64,000 nucleotides of DNA from Tissierellia bacterium (GCA_030532305.1 JAUNLJ010000006.1:1-64000), one strand, 5' to 3'; shown: positions 25,055-33,872, numbered from the stretch's first letter. Translations and numbers: made by a program. The notes: generated by a model not told the origin, from the letters alone.

Positions 25055-27494
25055 GGTGGTCTTCCTTTGTAAAGATGAGCTTGTCCCCGTCGCTGGCAAT
25101 AGAGATGGCCTCTTCCTTGGATAGGTGGCCACTTAAAATCCCGTCTGCCAGCTGGTCTTCAATATGCTTCCTTATGGACCTTTCCAGGGGTCTGGCCCCA
25201 TATTCTGGGTCAAAGCCTGCCTGGCTTAAAAAGTCGATGACCCCTTCTTCCACCTGGATGTGGATATCAGACTGGGCCAGGCGGCTGGCTAGGTCTTCTA
25301 GCATCAAACGGACGATCTCTTTTACATGGGTCTCTTCTAGGCTCCTAAAGACCACCATGTCGTCTAGGCGGTTTAAAAATTCTGGCCGGAAGGTCTTTTT
25401 AAGTTCTTCTCCTATGACCTCCTTCATCCGGTCATATTCTGCCTCCTGCCTATCCCCAGGCAGACCAAAACCTAGGGTGTTTTGCTTTTTGAACCGGGAG
25501 GCCCCCACATTGGAGGTCATAATAATCACCGTGTTCTTAAAGTCCACCGTCCGGCCCTGGCCGTCTGTTAGGCGGCCATCTTCTAAAATTTGAAGGAGGA
25601 TATTAAAAATATCTGGATGGGCCTTTTCAATCTCATCAAATAAAACCACAGAATAGGGTTTTTTCCAAACGGCCTCGGTGAGCTGGCCTCCCTCTTCGTG
25701 GCCCACATAGCCTGGAGGAGACCCCACCAGCCGGCTGACCGTATGCTTTTCCATATATTCGCTCATGTCCAGCCGGATCATGGCCTCCTTGTCCCCAAAG
25801 AGTTCCTCGGCCAGGCTCTTGGCCAGGTAGGTCTTCCCAACGCCAGTGGGCCCCACAAAGATGAAAGACCCTATGGGCTTGTCTGGGTCCTTGATGCCTA
25901 CCCGGGCTCTTTTGACACTCTTAGACAGGGCCCTGACCGCCTCAGCTTGGCCAATGACCTTCTTATTTAGGTCTTCTTCTAGCTGGAGGAGCTTTTCACT
26001 TTCGGCCTTGTTCATGGTGGTAACAGGGACCCCACTCCATAGGGAGACAATGCTGGCAATCTCCTCATAGCCCACAGACATTTCCTTGGACTGCTTTTCC
26101 TTGTTCCAGGCCGCCTGGTTCTCTTTTACCTGCTCTTGGAGCTTCCTTTCTTCGTCCCTTAACTGGGCTGCCTTTTCAAAGTCCTGGGTGGTGATGGCCT
26201 CTTCCTTTTCCTTTCTTAAGCTTTCCAGCTGGCCTTCCAGGTCCTTAAGCTGGGAAGGGGAAGAAAAGCTCTCCACCCGGATCTTAGAGGCGGCCTCGTC
26301 AATTAGGTCGATGGCCTTGTCTGGAAGAAAGCGGTCATTAATATAGCGGGAAGATAATTCTGCTGCTGCCTCCAGGGCCTCATCGGTAATCTTAACATTG
26401 TGGTGGGCCTCATACTTATCCCTTAGGCCCTCTAAAATTTGTAGGGTTTCTTCTACGCTGGGTTCCTCTACCATAATGGGCATAAGCCGTCTTTCAAAGG
26501 CTGGGTCCTTTTCAATATGCTTCCGGTATTCAGCAATGGTGGTGGCCCCTATAATTTGTAGGTCTCCCCGGGTTAGGGAGGGCTTTAAAATATTGGAGGC
26601 ATCCATGGCCCCTTCAGCAGCACCGGCCCCAATAATCACATGGATTTCGTCTATAAAGAGGATGACGTCATCCCTTTCTTCCACTTCCTTGACCACGGCC
26701 TTGATCCTCTCTTCAAAGTCTCCCCGGTACTTGGACCCGGCTATGAGGCTAGACACATCTAGGTTGTAGATGAGTTTGCCCTCCATAATTTCTGGCACCT
26801 GGTCCTCTTCAATCCTTTGGGCCAGGCCTTCAGCTATGGCCGTCTTCCCAACTCCTGGCTCCCCAATAAGGACCGGGTTATTCTTGGTCCTCCGGCTAAG
26901 CACCTGGATGATCCGTTCAATTTCCTTTTGCCGGCCTATAACCGGGTCCACCTTGCCCTCCCGGGCCCGGAGGTTGAGGTTATTGGCAAATTTTTCTAGG
27001 GCAGAGTCCTTCTTGGGTCTTTGTCCCCTTTGGCCCCCTAGGCCTTCTTGGCCCTCAGACTGTTGGAGGCCATCTAGGATCATCTGCATAAAGGCCTGGA
27101 TGTCCACCCCTAGGTTTTTTAGGGCTAAAACAGCCACCCCCTGGCCCTCCCTAAGGATGCCTAGAAGGATATGCTCTGTCCCTATATAACTGTGGCCCAG
27201 TTCATTGGCCACCTTAAGGGATAGCTCAAAGATCCGCTTAGTCCTGGGGGTGTAGGTCAGGGACTTGACCTGGGCAGAGGAAGGAGATTCAATCCTTAAG
27301 ATGGATTCCTTGGCCTTCCTATAGTCTATGCCCAAGTGGGCTAGGGCCTGGGCCCCACTTCCACTTCCTTCTTTAATAATGCCCAGGAGCAAGTGCTCCG
27401 ATCCTATATAGGAATGGCCCTGGTCCCTGGCTTCATTTTGTGCCAGGACAATGGCCCTTTGGCTTTTTTCAGTGAATTTTCCAAATAAACCCAT
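25023..27494 (-). CDS. clpC: ClpC AAA+ unfoldase
   Basis: An 823-residue HSP100 ATPase that unfolds proteins, including arginine-phosphorylated ones, for ClpP. Two N-domain repeats (residues 5-70 and 80-145) contain the SYIGSEHLLLGI / SYIGTEHILLGI pair; D1 Walker A is GEPGVGKTA, a UVR/M-domain coiled coil (about 410-470) separates the modules, and D2 Walker A is GPTGVGKT. The MecA/McsB docking M-domain is retained. It starts 1 base after mcsB ends. Confidence 0.96.
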   Translation of the reverse strand: MGLFGKFTEKSQRAIVLAQNEARDQGHSYIGSEHLLLGIIKEGSGSGAQALAHLGIDYRKAKESILRIESPSSAQVKSLTYTPRTKRIFELSLKVANELGHSYIGTEHILLGILREGQGVAVLALKNLGVDIQAFMQMILDGLQQSEGQEGLGGQRGQRPKKDSALEKFANNLNLRAREGKVDPVIGRQKEIERIIQVLSRRTKNNPVLIGEPGVGKTAIAEGLAQRIEEDQVPEIMEGKLIYNLDVSSLIAGSKYRGDFEERIKAVVKEVEERDDVILFIDEIHVIIGAGAAEGAMDASNILKPSLTRGDLQIIGATTIAEYRKHIEKDPAFERRLMPIMVEEPSVEETLQILEGLRDKYEAHHNVKITDEALEAAAELSSRYINDRFLPDKAIDLIDEAASKIRVESFSSPSQLKDLEGQLESLRKEKEEAITTQDFEKAAQLRDEERKLQEQVKENQAAWNKEKQSKEMSVGYEEIASIVSLWSGVPVTTMNKAESEKLLQLEEDLNKKVIGQAEAVRALSKSVKRARVGIKDPDKPIGSFIFVGPTGVGKTYLAKSLAEELFGDKEAMIRLDMSEYMEKHTVSRLVGSPPGYVGHEEGGQLTEAVWKKPYSVVLFDEIEKAHPDIFNILLQILEDGRLTDGQGRTVDFKNTVIIMTSNVGASRFKKQNTLGFGLPGDRQEAEYDRMKEVIGEELKKTFRPEFLNRLDDMVVFRSLEETHVKEIVRLMLEDLASRLAQSDIHIQVEEGVIDFLSQAGFDPEYGARPLERSIRKHIEDQLADGILSGHLSKEEAISIASDGDKLIFTKEDHHGQEEDPVHL

Positions 27495-27495
27495 C

Positions 27496-28491
27496 TCAAA
27501 ACACCTCTTTCATTTGTTTTCTTATTTTATCGGCTCGAACCTGTCTAATCTCTTTTGGGTCTAACTCTTTTTTAAGGTCCAACTGGAGGTGGCCCTGGCC
27601 CAGGTCCACCAGGCAGTCATAGAGGGAAAAGGGGGCCTTGGCCTCAAGAAGGCCTAGGTCTATGCCCAGTTGGATCTGACTTAGGTGGGCTAGGGCCTCT
27701 TCATAGGAAATAAGCCGGGCCTGGCTTAAGAGGCCATAGGCCCTTTTCACCTGGTCCTCCAGGTCTAAAAAGTGGTCCCTATAAAGGGCCTGCCTTTGGG
27801 CCCTCTCCATCTGGATAATCTCCTGGGTAATGGCCTGGGCCTCTTGGATAAAGTCCTCTTCGCCAAGACCCAGGGTCTTTTCATTGGAGACTTGGTAGAT
27901 GTGGCCCAGGCTCCGGCTCCCTTCTCCCTGGACCCCCCTTAGGACAAAGCCCTTCCGGCTTATGGCCTTTTTGACCTCCTCCAGGCCCCCCTGGTCTAGG
28001 CCGGGAATATGGACCATAGAGGAGGCCCTAAGGCCTGTCCCCACATTGGTGGGGCAGGCTGTTAGGTAGCCCCATCTCTGGTCAAAGGCCAGGGGGATTT
28101 TTTCCTCTAGGTCCCGGCAGACCCTGGCCACCGCTTGGTATTCTTCTTCCAAGTGCAGGCCCTCCCGGGAGGACTGGATCCGGAGATGGTCCTCCTCTAA
28201 AATCATCAGGCTGGTCTCTATCTCCTCCTGGCGAAGAAAGGAGGCCATCTCTTTATTTTCCAGGAGCTGGGAAGAGATCTGGTTGGCCTCCAGATAGTAG
28301 GCCCCTTGGGCCGGGCTCATGTCCCCCAGCCTATAAAATAGCCAGTCCTCCTCCCAAGCATCTAGGACCCCCATAACTTCCTGGGTCAGGTCCTGGGCCT
28401 GGGCCTGGCTTATCTTTCTGGGGAAGGGGTAGCCGGCTATATTTCTAGCCAGCCGGACCCGGCTAGTGAGTAAGATGGTCTCTTTTTCCAC
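27496..28491 (-). CDS. mcsB: Protein arginine kinase
   Basis: A 331-residue guanido-kinase-fold enzyme that phosphorylates arginines on CtsR and damaged proteins, marking them for ClpCP. Motifs: VRLARNIAGYPFP near the N-terminus, the catalytic-site region LTACPTNVGTGLRASSMVHI, and RGVQGEGSRSLGHIYQVSN, which holds the RG/E binding residues. Start is GTG at 28491, sharing one base with the mcsA stop (TAGTG). Confidence 0.95.
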   Translation of the reverse strand: MEKETILLTSRVRLARNIAGYPFPRKISQAQAQDLTQEVMGVLDAWEEDWLFYRLGDMSPAQGAYYLEANQISSQLLENKEMASFLRQEEIETSLMILEEDHLRIQSSREGLHLEEEYQAVARVCRDLEEKIPLAFDQRWGYLTACPTNVGTGLRASSMVHIPGLDQGGLEEVKKAISRKGFVLRGVQGEGSRSLGHIYQVSNEKTLGLGEEDFIQEAQAITQEIIQMERAQRQALYRDHFLDLEDQVKRAYGLLSQARLISYEEALAHLSQIQLGIDLGLLEAKAPFSLYDCLVDLGQGHLQLDLKKELDPKEIRQVRADKIRKQMKEVF

Positions 28492-29003
28492 TAGATCCCC
28501 TCCCCTAAGGCCTCTCTAAGAACCTGGATTTGGTCCCTATAAACGGCCGCATCTTCGTAGCGTTCTTCCAGGACGGCCTCCTCTAGCTGGGCCTCTAGGG
28601 CCTTAATTTCTTTTATTAGGTCCTGGTTTTTATCCTGGGGTCTTAGGCCCACATGGTAGTCGGCCCCCTGTATCTGGGGAATCATCTTGTCTAGGGCCCC
28701 AGAAAAGGTCTCGTAACAGTGGCTACAACCCAAAAGGGAGGTCCTCTTAAATTCCTCTAGGCTGGTCTGGCAATGGCTACAGCTTAGGTCCTCTTCCGCC
28801 CCGTCTTCCTCCTTTAAAAGCAGAGAAAAAATATGTCCCACCAGGCTTTCTAGGCCCTGGTCCTGGACCAAGGAAAAGGGAAAGGTCTCCACCAGGTACT
28901 TTTCCATACAGGCCTGGCAGATATGTCTTTCCACCCTTTCTTCTCCATCCAGGAAGGAGTAGGTCAAAATGGCTTCTCTTTCATGGCAGTCTTCACAAAG
29001 CAT
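28491..29003 (-). CDS. mcsA: McsA, activator of McsB arginine kinase
   Basis: A 170-residue zinc protein with CXXC pairs at the N-terminus (CEDC, CQAC) and in the middle (CSHC, CSHC) and a C-terminal UVR motif (LEAQLEEAVLEERYEDAAVY). In Bacillus it binds McsB and switches on arginine phosphorylation under stress. It follows ctsR with a 12-base gap and overlaps mcsB by one base, so all partners should be made together. Confidence 0.93.
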   Translation of the reverse strand: MLCEDCHEREAILTYSFLDGEERVERHICQACMEKYLVETFPFSLVQDQGLESLVGHIFSLLLKEEDGAEEDLSCSHCQTSLEEFKRTSLLGCSHCYETFSGALDKMIPQIQGADYHVGLRPQDKNQDLIKEIKALEAQLEEAVLEERYEDAAVYRDQIQVLREALGEGI

Positions 29004-29015
29004 CTTATGCCCCCT

Positions 29016-29474
29016 TTAGGAAAAAATAGCTAGGAGTAGGTTTTGGAGAATGGAGGCCCGGATATGGTTCTTCTGGGATTTAGCCCCCTCCAGGGACCGG
29101 TCACTTAAGGCAATTTGTAGGAGCCTGGCCTCCCTGGCGCTTAAGAGCTTGCCCTCTTCCAGGGAATCTAGGACCTGGTCGGCCCGGTCCTTGGTGATCT
29201 CCTGGCCCACCTCTTCTTGGTAGGAGGCTAGGAGGTCATCCACCTGGTCCAACTGAACCTGGACAATCCGAATGTAGCCTCCCCCACCCCGGCGACTTTC
29301 TACATAGTAGCCCTTATAGGGGGTAAAGCGGGTGGTTAAAACATAGTTGATCTGGGAGGGAGCACAGGCAAATTGCTCCGCCAGTAGGTTCCTTTGGATT
29401 TCTAGCTTGCCGCCCCTTTCCCCTAAGAGCTCGAGGATATAGGCCTCTATAGTATTTGATAAATGTGCCAACAC
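29016..29474 (-). CDS. ctsR: Class III heat-shock repressor CtsR
   Basis: A 152-residue winged-helix repressor of the clp regulon. The wing contains a four-glycine loop at 63-66 (SRRGGGGYIRI), the segment known in Bacillus CtsR to sense temperature; the C-domain (about 80-150) is for dimerisation and McsB contact. Start is GTG with AGGTG 5-6 bases upstream. A matching operator overlaps the promoter, consistent with autorepression of the whole five-gene operon. Confidence 0.95.
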   Translation of the reverse strand: MLAHLSNTIEAYILELLGERGGKLEIQRNLLAEQFACAPSQINYVLTTRFTPYKGYYVESRRGGGGYIRIVQVQLDQVDDLLASYQEEVGQEITKDRADQVLDSLEEGKLLSAREARLLQIALSDRSLEGAKSQKNHIRASILQNLLLAIFS

Positions 29475-29535
29475 GAATCACCTGACCTTGTTTGTCTTTC
29501 TATCTAAAAAAATATATGTCCTTATTTGTGGTCCT

Positions 29536-29564
29536 ATTATACTTTAAACGTCAAAGAATGTCAA
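29536..29564 (-). promoter_or_regulatory. Sigma-A promoter of ctsR operon
   Basis: Consensus promoter on the minus strand: -35 TTGACA (29564-29559), 17-base spacer, -10 TATAAT (29541-29536). Both hexamers are perfect, fitting a strong promoter held off by a repressor. Confidence 0.9.
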
Positions 29565-29565
29565 A
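29549..29565 (+). promoter_or_regulatory. CtsR operator (tandem heptad)
   Basis: CGTCAAAGAATGTCAAA: two near-consensus CtsR heptads (xGTCAAA) separated by three bases, matching the known AGTCAAANANAGTCAAA-type site. It covers the -35 box of the ctsR promoter, so CtsR binding would block RNA polymerase. Confidence 0.9.
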
Positions 29566-29566
29566 C

Positions 29567-29590
29567 AAAAGGAGAGGGGTCTCCCTCTCC
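29567..29590 (-). terminator. Intrinsic terminator after degV
   Basis: Stem GGAGAGGG (29571-29578) with CCCTCTCC (29583-29590), 4-base loop, followed on the minus strand by a U-rich tract that merges into the ctsR promoter region. Confidence 0.85.
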
Positions 29591-29598
29591 TCTTGGTC

Positions 29599-30468
29599 TT
29601 ATGCTTGTCTTTCTATAAAGCCGATGGCTAGGGCCCCAGAGCCTAAATGGCAGCCTACAATAGGGGTTAGGGGGAGGAGGTGGACTGGGCTTGCCCCCAC
29701 TTCTTCAAAGGCCTTCTTAAAGGCCTCTGCCCTCTCCAGGTTGTTGCCGTGGGAAATATAGACCGAGGCCCCTTCTTGGCCCTGGGCCTTAAAGGCCTCC
29801 TTAACCAGCCGGATCAGCCGCCGGTCTCCCCTTTCCTTTCCCTTAAGGGCCATGGACCCCTGCTTGTTAATTTCAAGGACGGGCTTAATCCGAAGGGCTG
29901 AACCTAAAATAGCGGAACTCTTGGATAGTCTGCCTCCCCGGTGGAGGTGGAAGAGGTCTTCTGGTAGGGCAATACTCACCACCCTATACTTCCACTCCTC
30001 TAGGTTCTTGACATTGTCCTCAAGGCTCATGCCAGCCTGTCTGTTGGCTATGGCCAGGCTAAGTAGCTGGCCTAGGGGGGTAGAGGCCTGGAGGCTGTCT
30101 AGGGCATACATCTTCCTATCAGGATAGTCTTTTTTTAAACTTTCTACCGCCTGGAGGGCCTGGTAGTAGGTCCCGCTCATCCCAGAGCTAAGGCTAAGAT
30201 AAATAAAGTCCAGGCCCTGGTCTAGATATTTTTTAAAGCCATCTATATAACGGTTGGATTGAATCATCGTAGTCGATGGAAGGCAATCTGTGGTCTGACT
30301 AAACCGTTCATAAAAGGCCCCATAGGAAAAGTCCTTATCCCTAGGGCTGTAGGACCAAGCCTCCATTCCCCAAAGGATTTCCATGGGAAGAACATCTACA
30401 AAATCTAGGGCCAATTCTTCTGGAATTAAGTCAACAGAAGCATCTGTTATAATCACATAAGTATTCAT
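29599..30468 (-). CDS. DegV-family fatty-acid-binding protein
   Basis: A 289-residue protein with the DegV two-domain layout: MNTYVIITDASVDLIPEEL at the N-terminus, a lipid-contact loop STTMIQSNRYIDGF, YLSLSSGMSGTYYQAL and HRGGRLSKSSAILGSALRIKP. Homologues bind fatty acids and can hand them to a fatty-acid kinase. I use the ATG at 30468 because AAAGGA lies 9 bases upstream and homologues start here; an ATG 18 codons earlier adds an unrelated extension. A single-gene unit. Confidence 0.88.
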   Translation of the reverse strand: MNTYVIITDASVDLIPEELALDFVDVLPMEILWGMEAWSYSPRDKDFSYGAFYERFSQTTDCLPSTTMIQSNRYIDGFKKYLDQGLDFIYLSLSSGMSGTYYQALQAVESLKKDYPDRKMYALDSLQASTPLGQLLSLAIANRQAGMSLEDNVKNLEEWKYRVVSIALPEDLFHLHRGGRLSKSSAILGSALRIKPVLEINKQGSMALKGKERGDRRLIRLVKEAFKAQGQEGASVYISHGNNLERAEAFKKAFEEVGASPVHLLPLTPIVGCHLGSGALAIGFIERQA

Positions 30469-30596
30469 ATATTCAAATCCTTTCAGACTATATTTCCGGA
30501 CTAGGAAGTTAAGAAACTCCATATCATAACTATCTTTACCCCTCTCAAATCCCTTTTATTGATTTTTTTATAAAAGTCCTTAAAAAAGTCAAAACA

Positions 30597-30605
30597 TGCT
30601 ATAAT
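30597..30605 (+). promoter_or_regulatory. Extended -10 promoter for first DMT transporter
   Basis: TGCTATAAT on the plus strand (-10 TATAAT at 30600-30605) about 70 bases before the ATG at 30676. The -35 region is weak. Confidence 0.55.
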
Positions 30606-30675
30606 ACTTTTAAGTCGTCTCCCAAATTAAAGGGCCTCCCTCTTGCCTCAACTTATCTTAGAAAGGACTGGTTTT

Positions 30676-31569
30676 ATGATCCATTCCCAGCGGTCTGCTG
30701 ACTTTATCCTCTTTATTATTGCCCTGGCCTGGGGAACTTCCTATCTCCTAACAGATATTGTCCTTAGGGAGATATCTCCCTTCTGGCAAACAGGCCTGCG
30801 TTTTCTCATTGGCTTTATTGTTATTGCCCTCCTATCCCGGGACAAGCTAAAAAATCCCAGCCCTGCCACAAAAAAATGGTCCCTGATCCTGGGTACCCTC
30901 CTGGTGGGGATCTACCTGGGGGCCACCTTTGCCATAAAATATACTAGCCTGACCAATGCGGCCTTTCTTTCCTGTATTACCGTGGCCTTTATCCCTATTT
31001 TTTCTATCTTTTATGGGAAAAAGGTCCCCTTAAAAACCTGGATCCTGGTGGCCTTTACCACCCTGGGGGTGGGTCTTTTGACCCTAAACGACAACTTTTC
31101 CTTCCAATTGGGCCATATCAAGGGGGACCTCTTTGCCCTCTTCTGCTCGGCCTCCTACGCCAACCACCTGATTTTAACAGAAAAGGCCGTCTCAGATGCC
31201 CAGGTCAACCCCTTCCAGGTGGGTTGCTTCCAACTCTTTGTTTGCTCCCTGATTAACTTTGCCCTGGCCCTTCTTTTTGAAGACTTTAGCCTCCCCAGCC
31301 AGCCCATTACTTATATGAGCCTGGTCTTTTTAGCCATTGCCTGTACGGGCCTCCCCTTTTTGATCCAGCCCCTGGCCCTCTCCTATACCACCCCGGCCCA
31401 TACAGCCATTATCTATACCCTAGAGCCCCTGGTGGCAGCCTTTTTGGCCTGGGGAATCGCAGGAGAAGTCATGAGTGGCCAGTCCCTTATGGGGGCCACC
31501 ATCCTTATTGCTTCCATCCTCTATATGGAACTGGGTACGGCCAGAAAAGAAAAAAATGAAAAGGCCTAA
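30676..31569 (+). CDS. EamA-family DMT transporter
   Basis: A 297-residue drug/metabolite-transporter family permease with ten hydrophobic segments and two EamA repeats (first begins LFIIALAWGTSYLLTDIVLR; second begins KGDLFALFCSASYANHLIL). It is likely to export or import a small metabolite or amino acid; the substrate is unknown. The ATG at 30676 is preferred over an upstream TTG (30643) because AAAGGA precedes it. It is only distantly like the two EamA genes at 39.7-41.6 kb. One of the few plus-strand genes. Confidence 0.85.
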   Translation: MIHSQRSADFILFIIALAWGTSYLLTDIVLREISPFWQTGLRFLIGFIVIALLSRDKLKNPSPATKKWSLILGTLLVGIYLGATFAIKYTSLTNAAFLSCITVAFIPIFSIFYGKKVPLKTWILVAFTTLGVGLLTLNDNFSFQLGHIKGDLFALFCSASYANHLILTEKAVSDAQVNPFQVGCFQLFVCSLINFALALLFEDFSLPSQPITYMSLVFLAIACTGLPFLIQPLALSYTTPAHTAIIYTLEPLVAAFLAWGIAGEVMSGQSLMGATILIASILYMELGTARKEKNEKA

Positions 31570-31592
31570 GGGTCCCCTAGGGGGCCTTTTTT
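31568..31592 (+). terminator. Intrinsic terminator after DMT gene
   Basis: AAGGGTCCCC pairs with GGGGGCCTT (allowing G-U), 2-base loop region, followed by seven T residues, overlapping the stop codon of the DMT transporter. Confidence 0.8.
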
Positions 31593-31632
31593 TACTGGCC
31601 CCTATGGAAAGGCCAGGAAAAATAAAAATCTT

Positions 31633-31662
31633 TTGAAAGTAGCTGGTTTTTTCCTGTATAAT
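31633..31662 (+). promoter_or_regulatory. Promoter of DUF1538-PII operon
   Basis: -35 TTGAAA (31633-31638), 18-base spacer, perfect -10 TATAAT (31657-31662). Leader of about 65 bases before the TTG start; no binding-site palindrome recognised. Confidence 0.65.
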
Positions 31663-31732
31663 GGACCTAGCAAGCCCCCGGAGCTCTTATCCCTTCATCC
31701 TAGCATCAAAAAGAACTTAGCGAGGTGATGAT

Positions 31733-33199
31733 TTGATCCTAGATAAATTTAAAGAGGTCCTTATGACCGTCCTCCCCATCTCTATTTTAGTCCTTATCCT
31801 ACATTTTACCCTGACCCCCCTGGGCACCCCCCTCCTGGTCCGTTTTCTCCTGGGCTCTGTGGCCATTGTCCTGGGTCTCACCGTCTTCCTCTTGGGGGTT
31901 GATATTGGCATTACCCCCATCGGCCAGGCCTTTGGTAAGGAAATCATCCAGACTAATAAGCTCATGGTGGTGGCCCTAGCCGGCCTCATTCTGGGCTTTG
32001 TTATCTCTGTGGCCGAGCCAGACCTCCATATTTTAGCTGGCCAGGTGGATGCCATTAGCTCAGGGGTGGTAGGAAAAAGCCTCCTGGTCCTGGTGGTCTC
32101 CCTGGGGGTGGCCCTGATGGTCTCTTTGGGCCTGGTCCGGATTGTTAGGACCGCCTCCCTCAACCGCTTTTTAGGAGGAACCTATCTTTTAATCCTCCTC
32201 TTTGGCCTTTTGGCCAATGCCTTTTTCCTCTCCATTGCCTTTGATGCCTCCGGGTCCACTACAGGGGCCCTTACGGTCCCCTTCCTTTTGGCCATCTCGG
32301 CTGGGGTCTCTAGCCTCAACCAGGACAGTAAAAAATCTGAAGAGGACGCCTTTGGCCTGGTGGGGATTGCCTCCGCTGGGGCCATTTTAAGTGTCCTTAT
32401 CCTGGGGGTCCTAACCCCCCTAGACCTGGGGGAGGTGGCCCCGCCCAGGTCTGACTATTCCCCCCATATCCTCCTCCCCTTCATGGAAGAGCTCCCCCTG
32501 GTTGGCCGGGACGTACTTATGGCCCTCCTCCCCATTGTCCTTATCTACCTCCTGGCTGACCGGGTCTTTTTTAAGCAGGGCAAGAGGGACCATGCCCAAA
32601 TTGCCGTGGGTCTTTTAATGACCTACCTGGGCCTGGTGGTCTTTCTCCTGGGAGTGGGCGCCGGCTTTATGGATGCAGGCCGCTTTATTGGTGAAGACCT
32701 AGCCAGCCAGGCCAGCCCCCTGATCCTGGTCGCCACCGCCTTTCTCATGGGGGTCTTAACCATCCTAGCTGAGCCAGCCGTCCACGTTTTGACAGACCAG
32801 ATTGAAGATGTGACGGCGGGTTATGTTAAAAAAAGGACCGTCCTGGGGGCCCTGTCCCTGGGGGTGGGCCTGGCGGTGGCCCTCTCTATTGTCAAGATCT
32901 TGCTGCCGGCCATGATGCTTTGGCATGTGCTCTTGCCCGGCTATATCCTTAGCTTTATCTTGGCCTTTAGGGTTCCCCGTCTCTTTGTGGGCATTGCCTT
33001 TGACTCTGGCGGGGTGGCCTCTGGGCCCATGACGGCCACCTTTATCCTGGCCTACGCCCAGGGCATTGCCTCTTCGCTGCCTACAGCCGACCTGCTTTTG
33101 GATGGTTTTGGGACCATTGCCATGGTGGCCATGACTCCCCTGATTGCCCTCCAAACCTTGGGCCTAGTCTATGACATAAAATCTAAAAAGGAGGACTGA
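31733..33199 (+). CDS. DUF1538-family membrane protein, two repeats (putative transporter)
   Basis: A 488-residue polytopic membrane protein made of two homologous halves. Repeat 1 has VDIGITPIGQAFG (56-68), AEPDLH (94-99) and IAFDASG (168-174); repeat 2 has GAGFMDAGRFIG, AEPAVH (346-351) and IAFDSGG (421-427), offset by about 252 residues. The acidic, His and Gly-rich pairs inside membrane segments look like a substrate or ion path. I recognise it as DUF1538; function is not established. Start TTG, with GAGGTGATGAT just before it. The tandem PII-like gene follows 1 base later. Confidence 0.82.
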   Translation: MILDKFKEVLMTVLPISILVLILHFTLTPLGTPLLVRFLLGSVAIVLGLTVFLLGVDIGITPIGQAFGKEIIQTNKLMVVALAGLILGFVISVAEPDLHILAGQVDAISSGVVGKSLLVLVVSLGVALMVSLGLVRIVRTASLNRFLGGTYLLILLFGLLANAFFLSIAFDASGSTTGALTVPFLLAISAGVSSLNQDSKKSEEDAFGLVGIASAGAILSVLILGVLTPLDLGEVAPPRSDYSPHILLPFMEELPLVGRDVLMALLPIVLIYLLADRVFFKQGKRDHAQIAVGLLMTYLGLVVFLLGVGAGFMDAGRFIGEDLASQASPLILVATAFLMGVLTILAEPAVHVLTDQIEDVTAGYVKKRTVLGALSLGVGLAVALSIVKILLPAMMLWHVLLPGYILSFILAFRVPRLFVGIAFDSGGVASGPMTATFILAYAQGIASSLPTADLLLDGFGTIAMVAMTPLIALQTLGLVYDIKSKKED

Positions 33200-33200
33200 C

Positions 33201-33857
33201 ATGAGCCTAGAAGACTATATTTTAGATATTTTAGTGACCATTGTAGACCGGGACAAGGGTAGCTTGGTCCTCACCTATGCCAAAGAGGCTGGGGCCAGTG
33301 GTGGCACCATCTTTTTAGGCCGGGGAACGGCCCAAAAAAGTCTCATGGACTACCTGGGTCTAGGGGACAACAAAAAGGAGATTGTGGTTATCCTGGACAC
33401 CCATAAAAAAATCCAAGAGATTATTAACCATGTGGCCAAAAAATTACACTTTGAAAAGCCCAACCATGGGGTTGCCTATATTGAAGGAGCCAGCCAAATC
33501 TATGGTTCCCTCTCCTGCTCAGGAGTGAGCCGGGGACAAAGAGAGGAGGAAAAAATGTATAACGCCATCTATACCATCGTAGAAAAGGGCTGGGCCCAGG
33601 AGGTCATTGGGGCCGCCCAGGAGGCTGGCGCCCCAGGGGGGACCGTCATTAATGCCCGGGGGGCCGGCTATAAGAGGGCCCAAAGGGTCTTTAACATGAC
33701 CATCGAGCCCGAAAAAGAAATTGTCCTCATTATTGCTAAAGAGGACCAAACCCAGGCCATTGCCAAGGCCATTACTGACCGGATTGAACTGGACAAGCCT
33801 GCCACGGGCATCCTCTATATTACCCAGGTCCTTCAAACTTTTGGCATGGTGGACTAG
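33201..33857 (+). CDS. Tandem PII-like (GlnB-fold) regulator, partner of DUF1538
   Basis: A 218-residue soluble protein made of two PII-type domains in one chain (about 8-105 and 120-216). Each shows the same pattern: AGASGGTI (31-38) / AGAPGGTV (142-149), a loop expected to be the T-loop, then KEIVVIL / KEIVLII and a final KPNHGVAYI / KPATGILYI. PII proteins sense nucleotides and metabolites and gate membrane transporters. A stop-plus-AAGGAGG overlap with the DUF1538 gene makes a functional pair very likely. No glnA, amtB or nif gene is nearby. Confidence 0.8.
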   Translation: MSLEDYILDILVTIVDRDKGSLVLTYAKEAGASGGTIFLGRGTAQKSLMDYLGLGDNKKEIVVILDTHKKIQEIINHVAKKLHFEKPNHGVAYIEGASQIYGSLSCSGVSRGQREEEKMYNAIYTIVEKGWAQEVIGAAQEAGAPGGTVINARGAGYKRAQRVFNMTIEPEKEIVLIIAKEDQTQAIAKAITDRIELDKPATGILYITQVLQTFGMVD

Positions 33858-33872
33858 TCCCTTATAAAAAGC

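Noticed and set aside
24934..25593. Plus-strand open frame of 219 codons
   Set aside because: It lies opposite clpC and radA, which are certain; the frame mirrors their codon bias and has no recognisable domain.
33201..33857. CutA or a classic GlnB
   Set aside because: The chain holds two PII-type repeats and lacks the usual GlnB T-loop tyrosine sequence; CutA is single-domain with different motifs.
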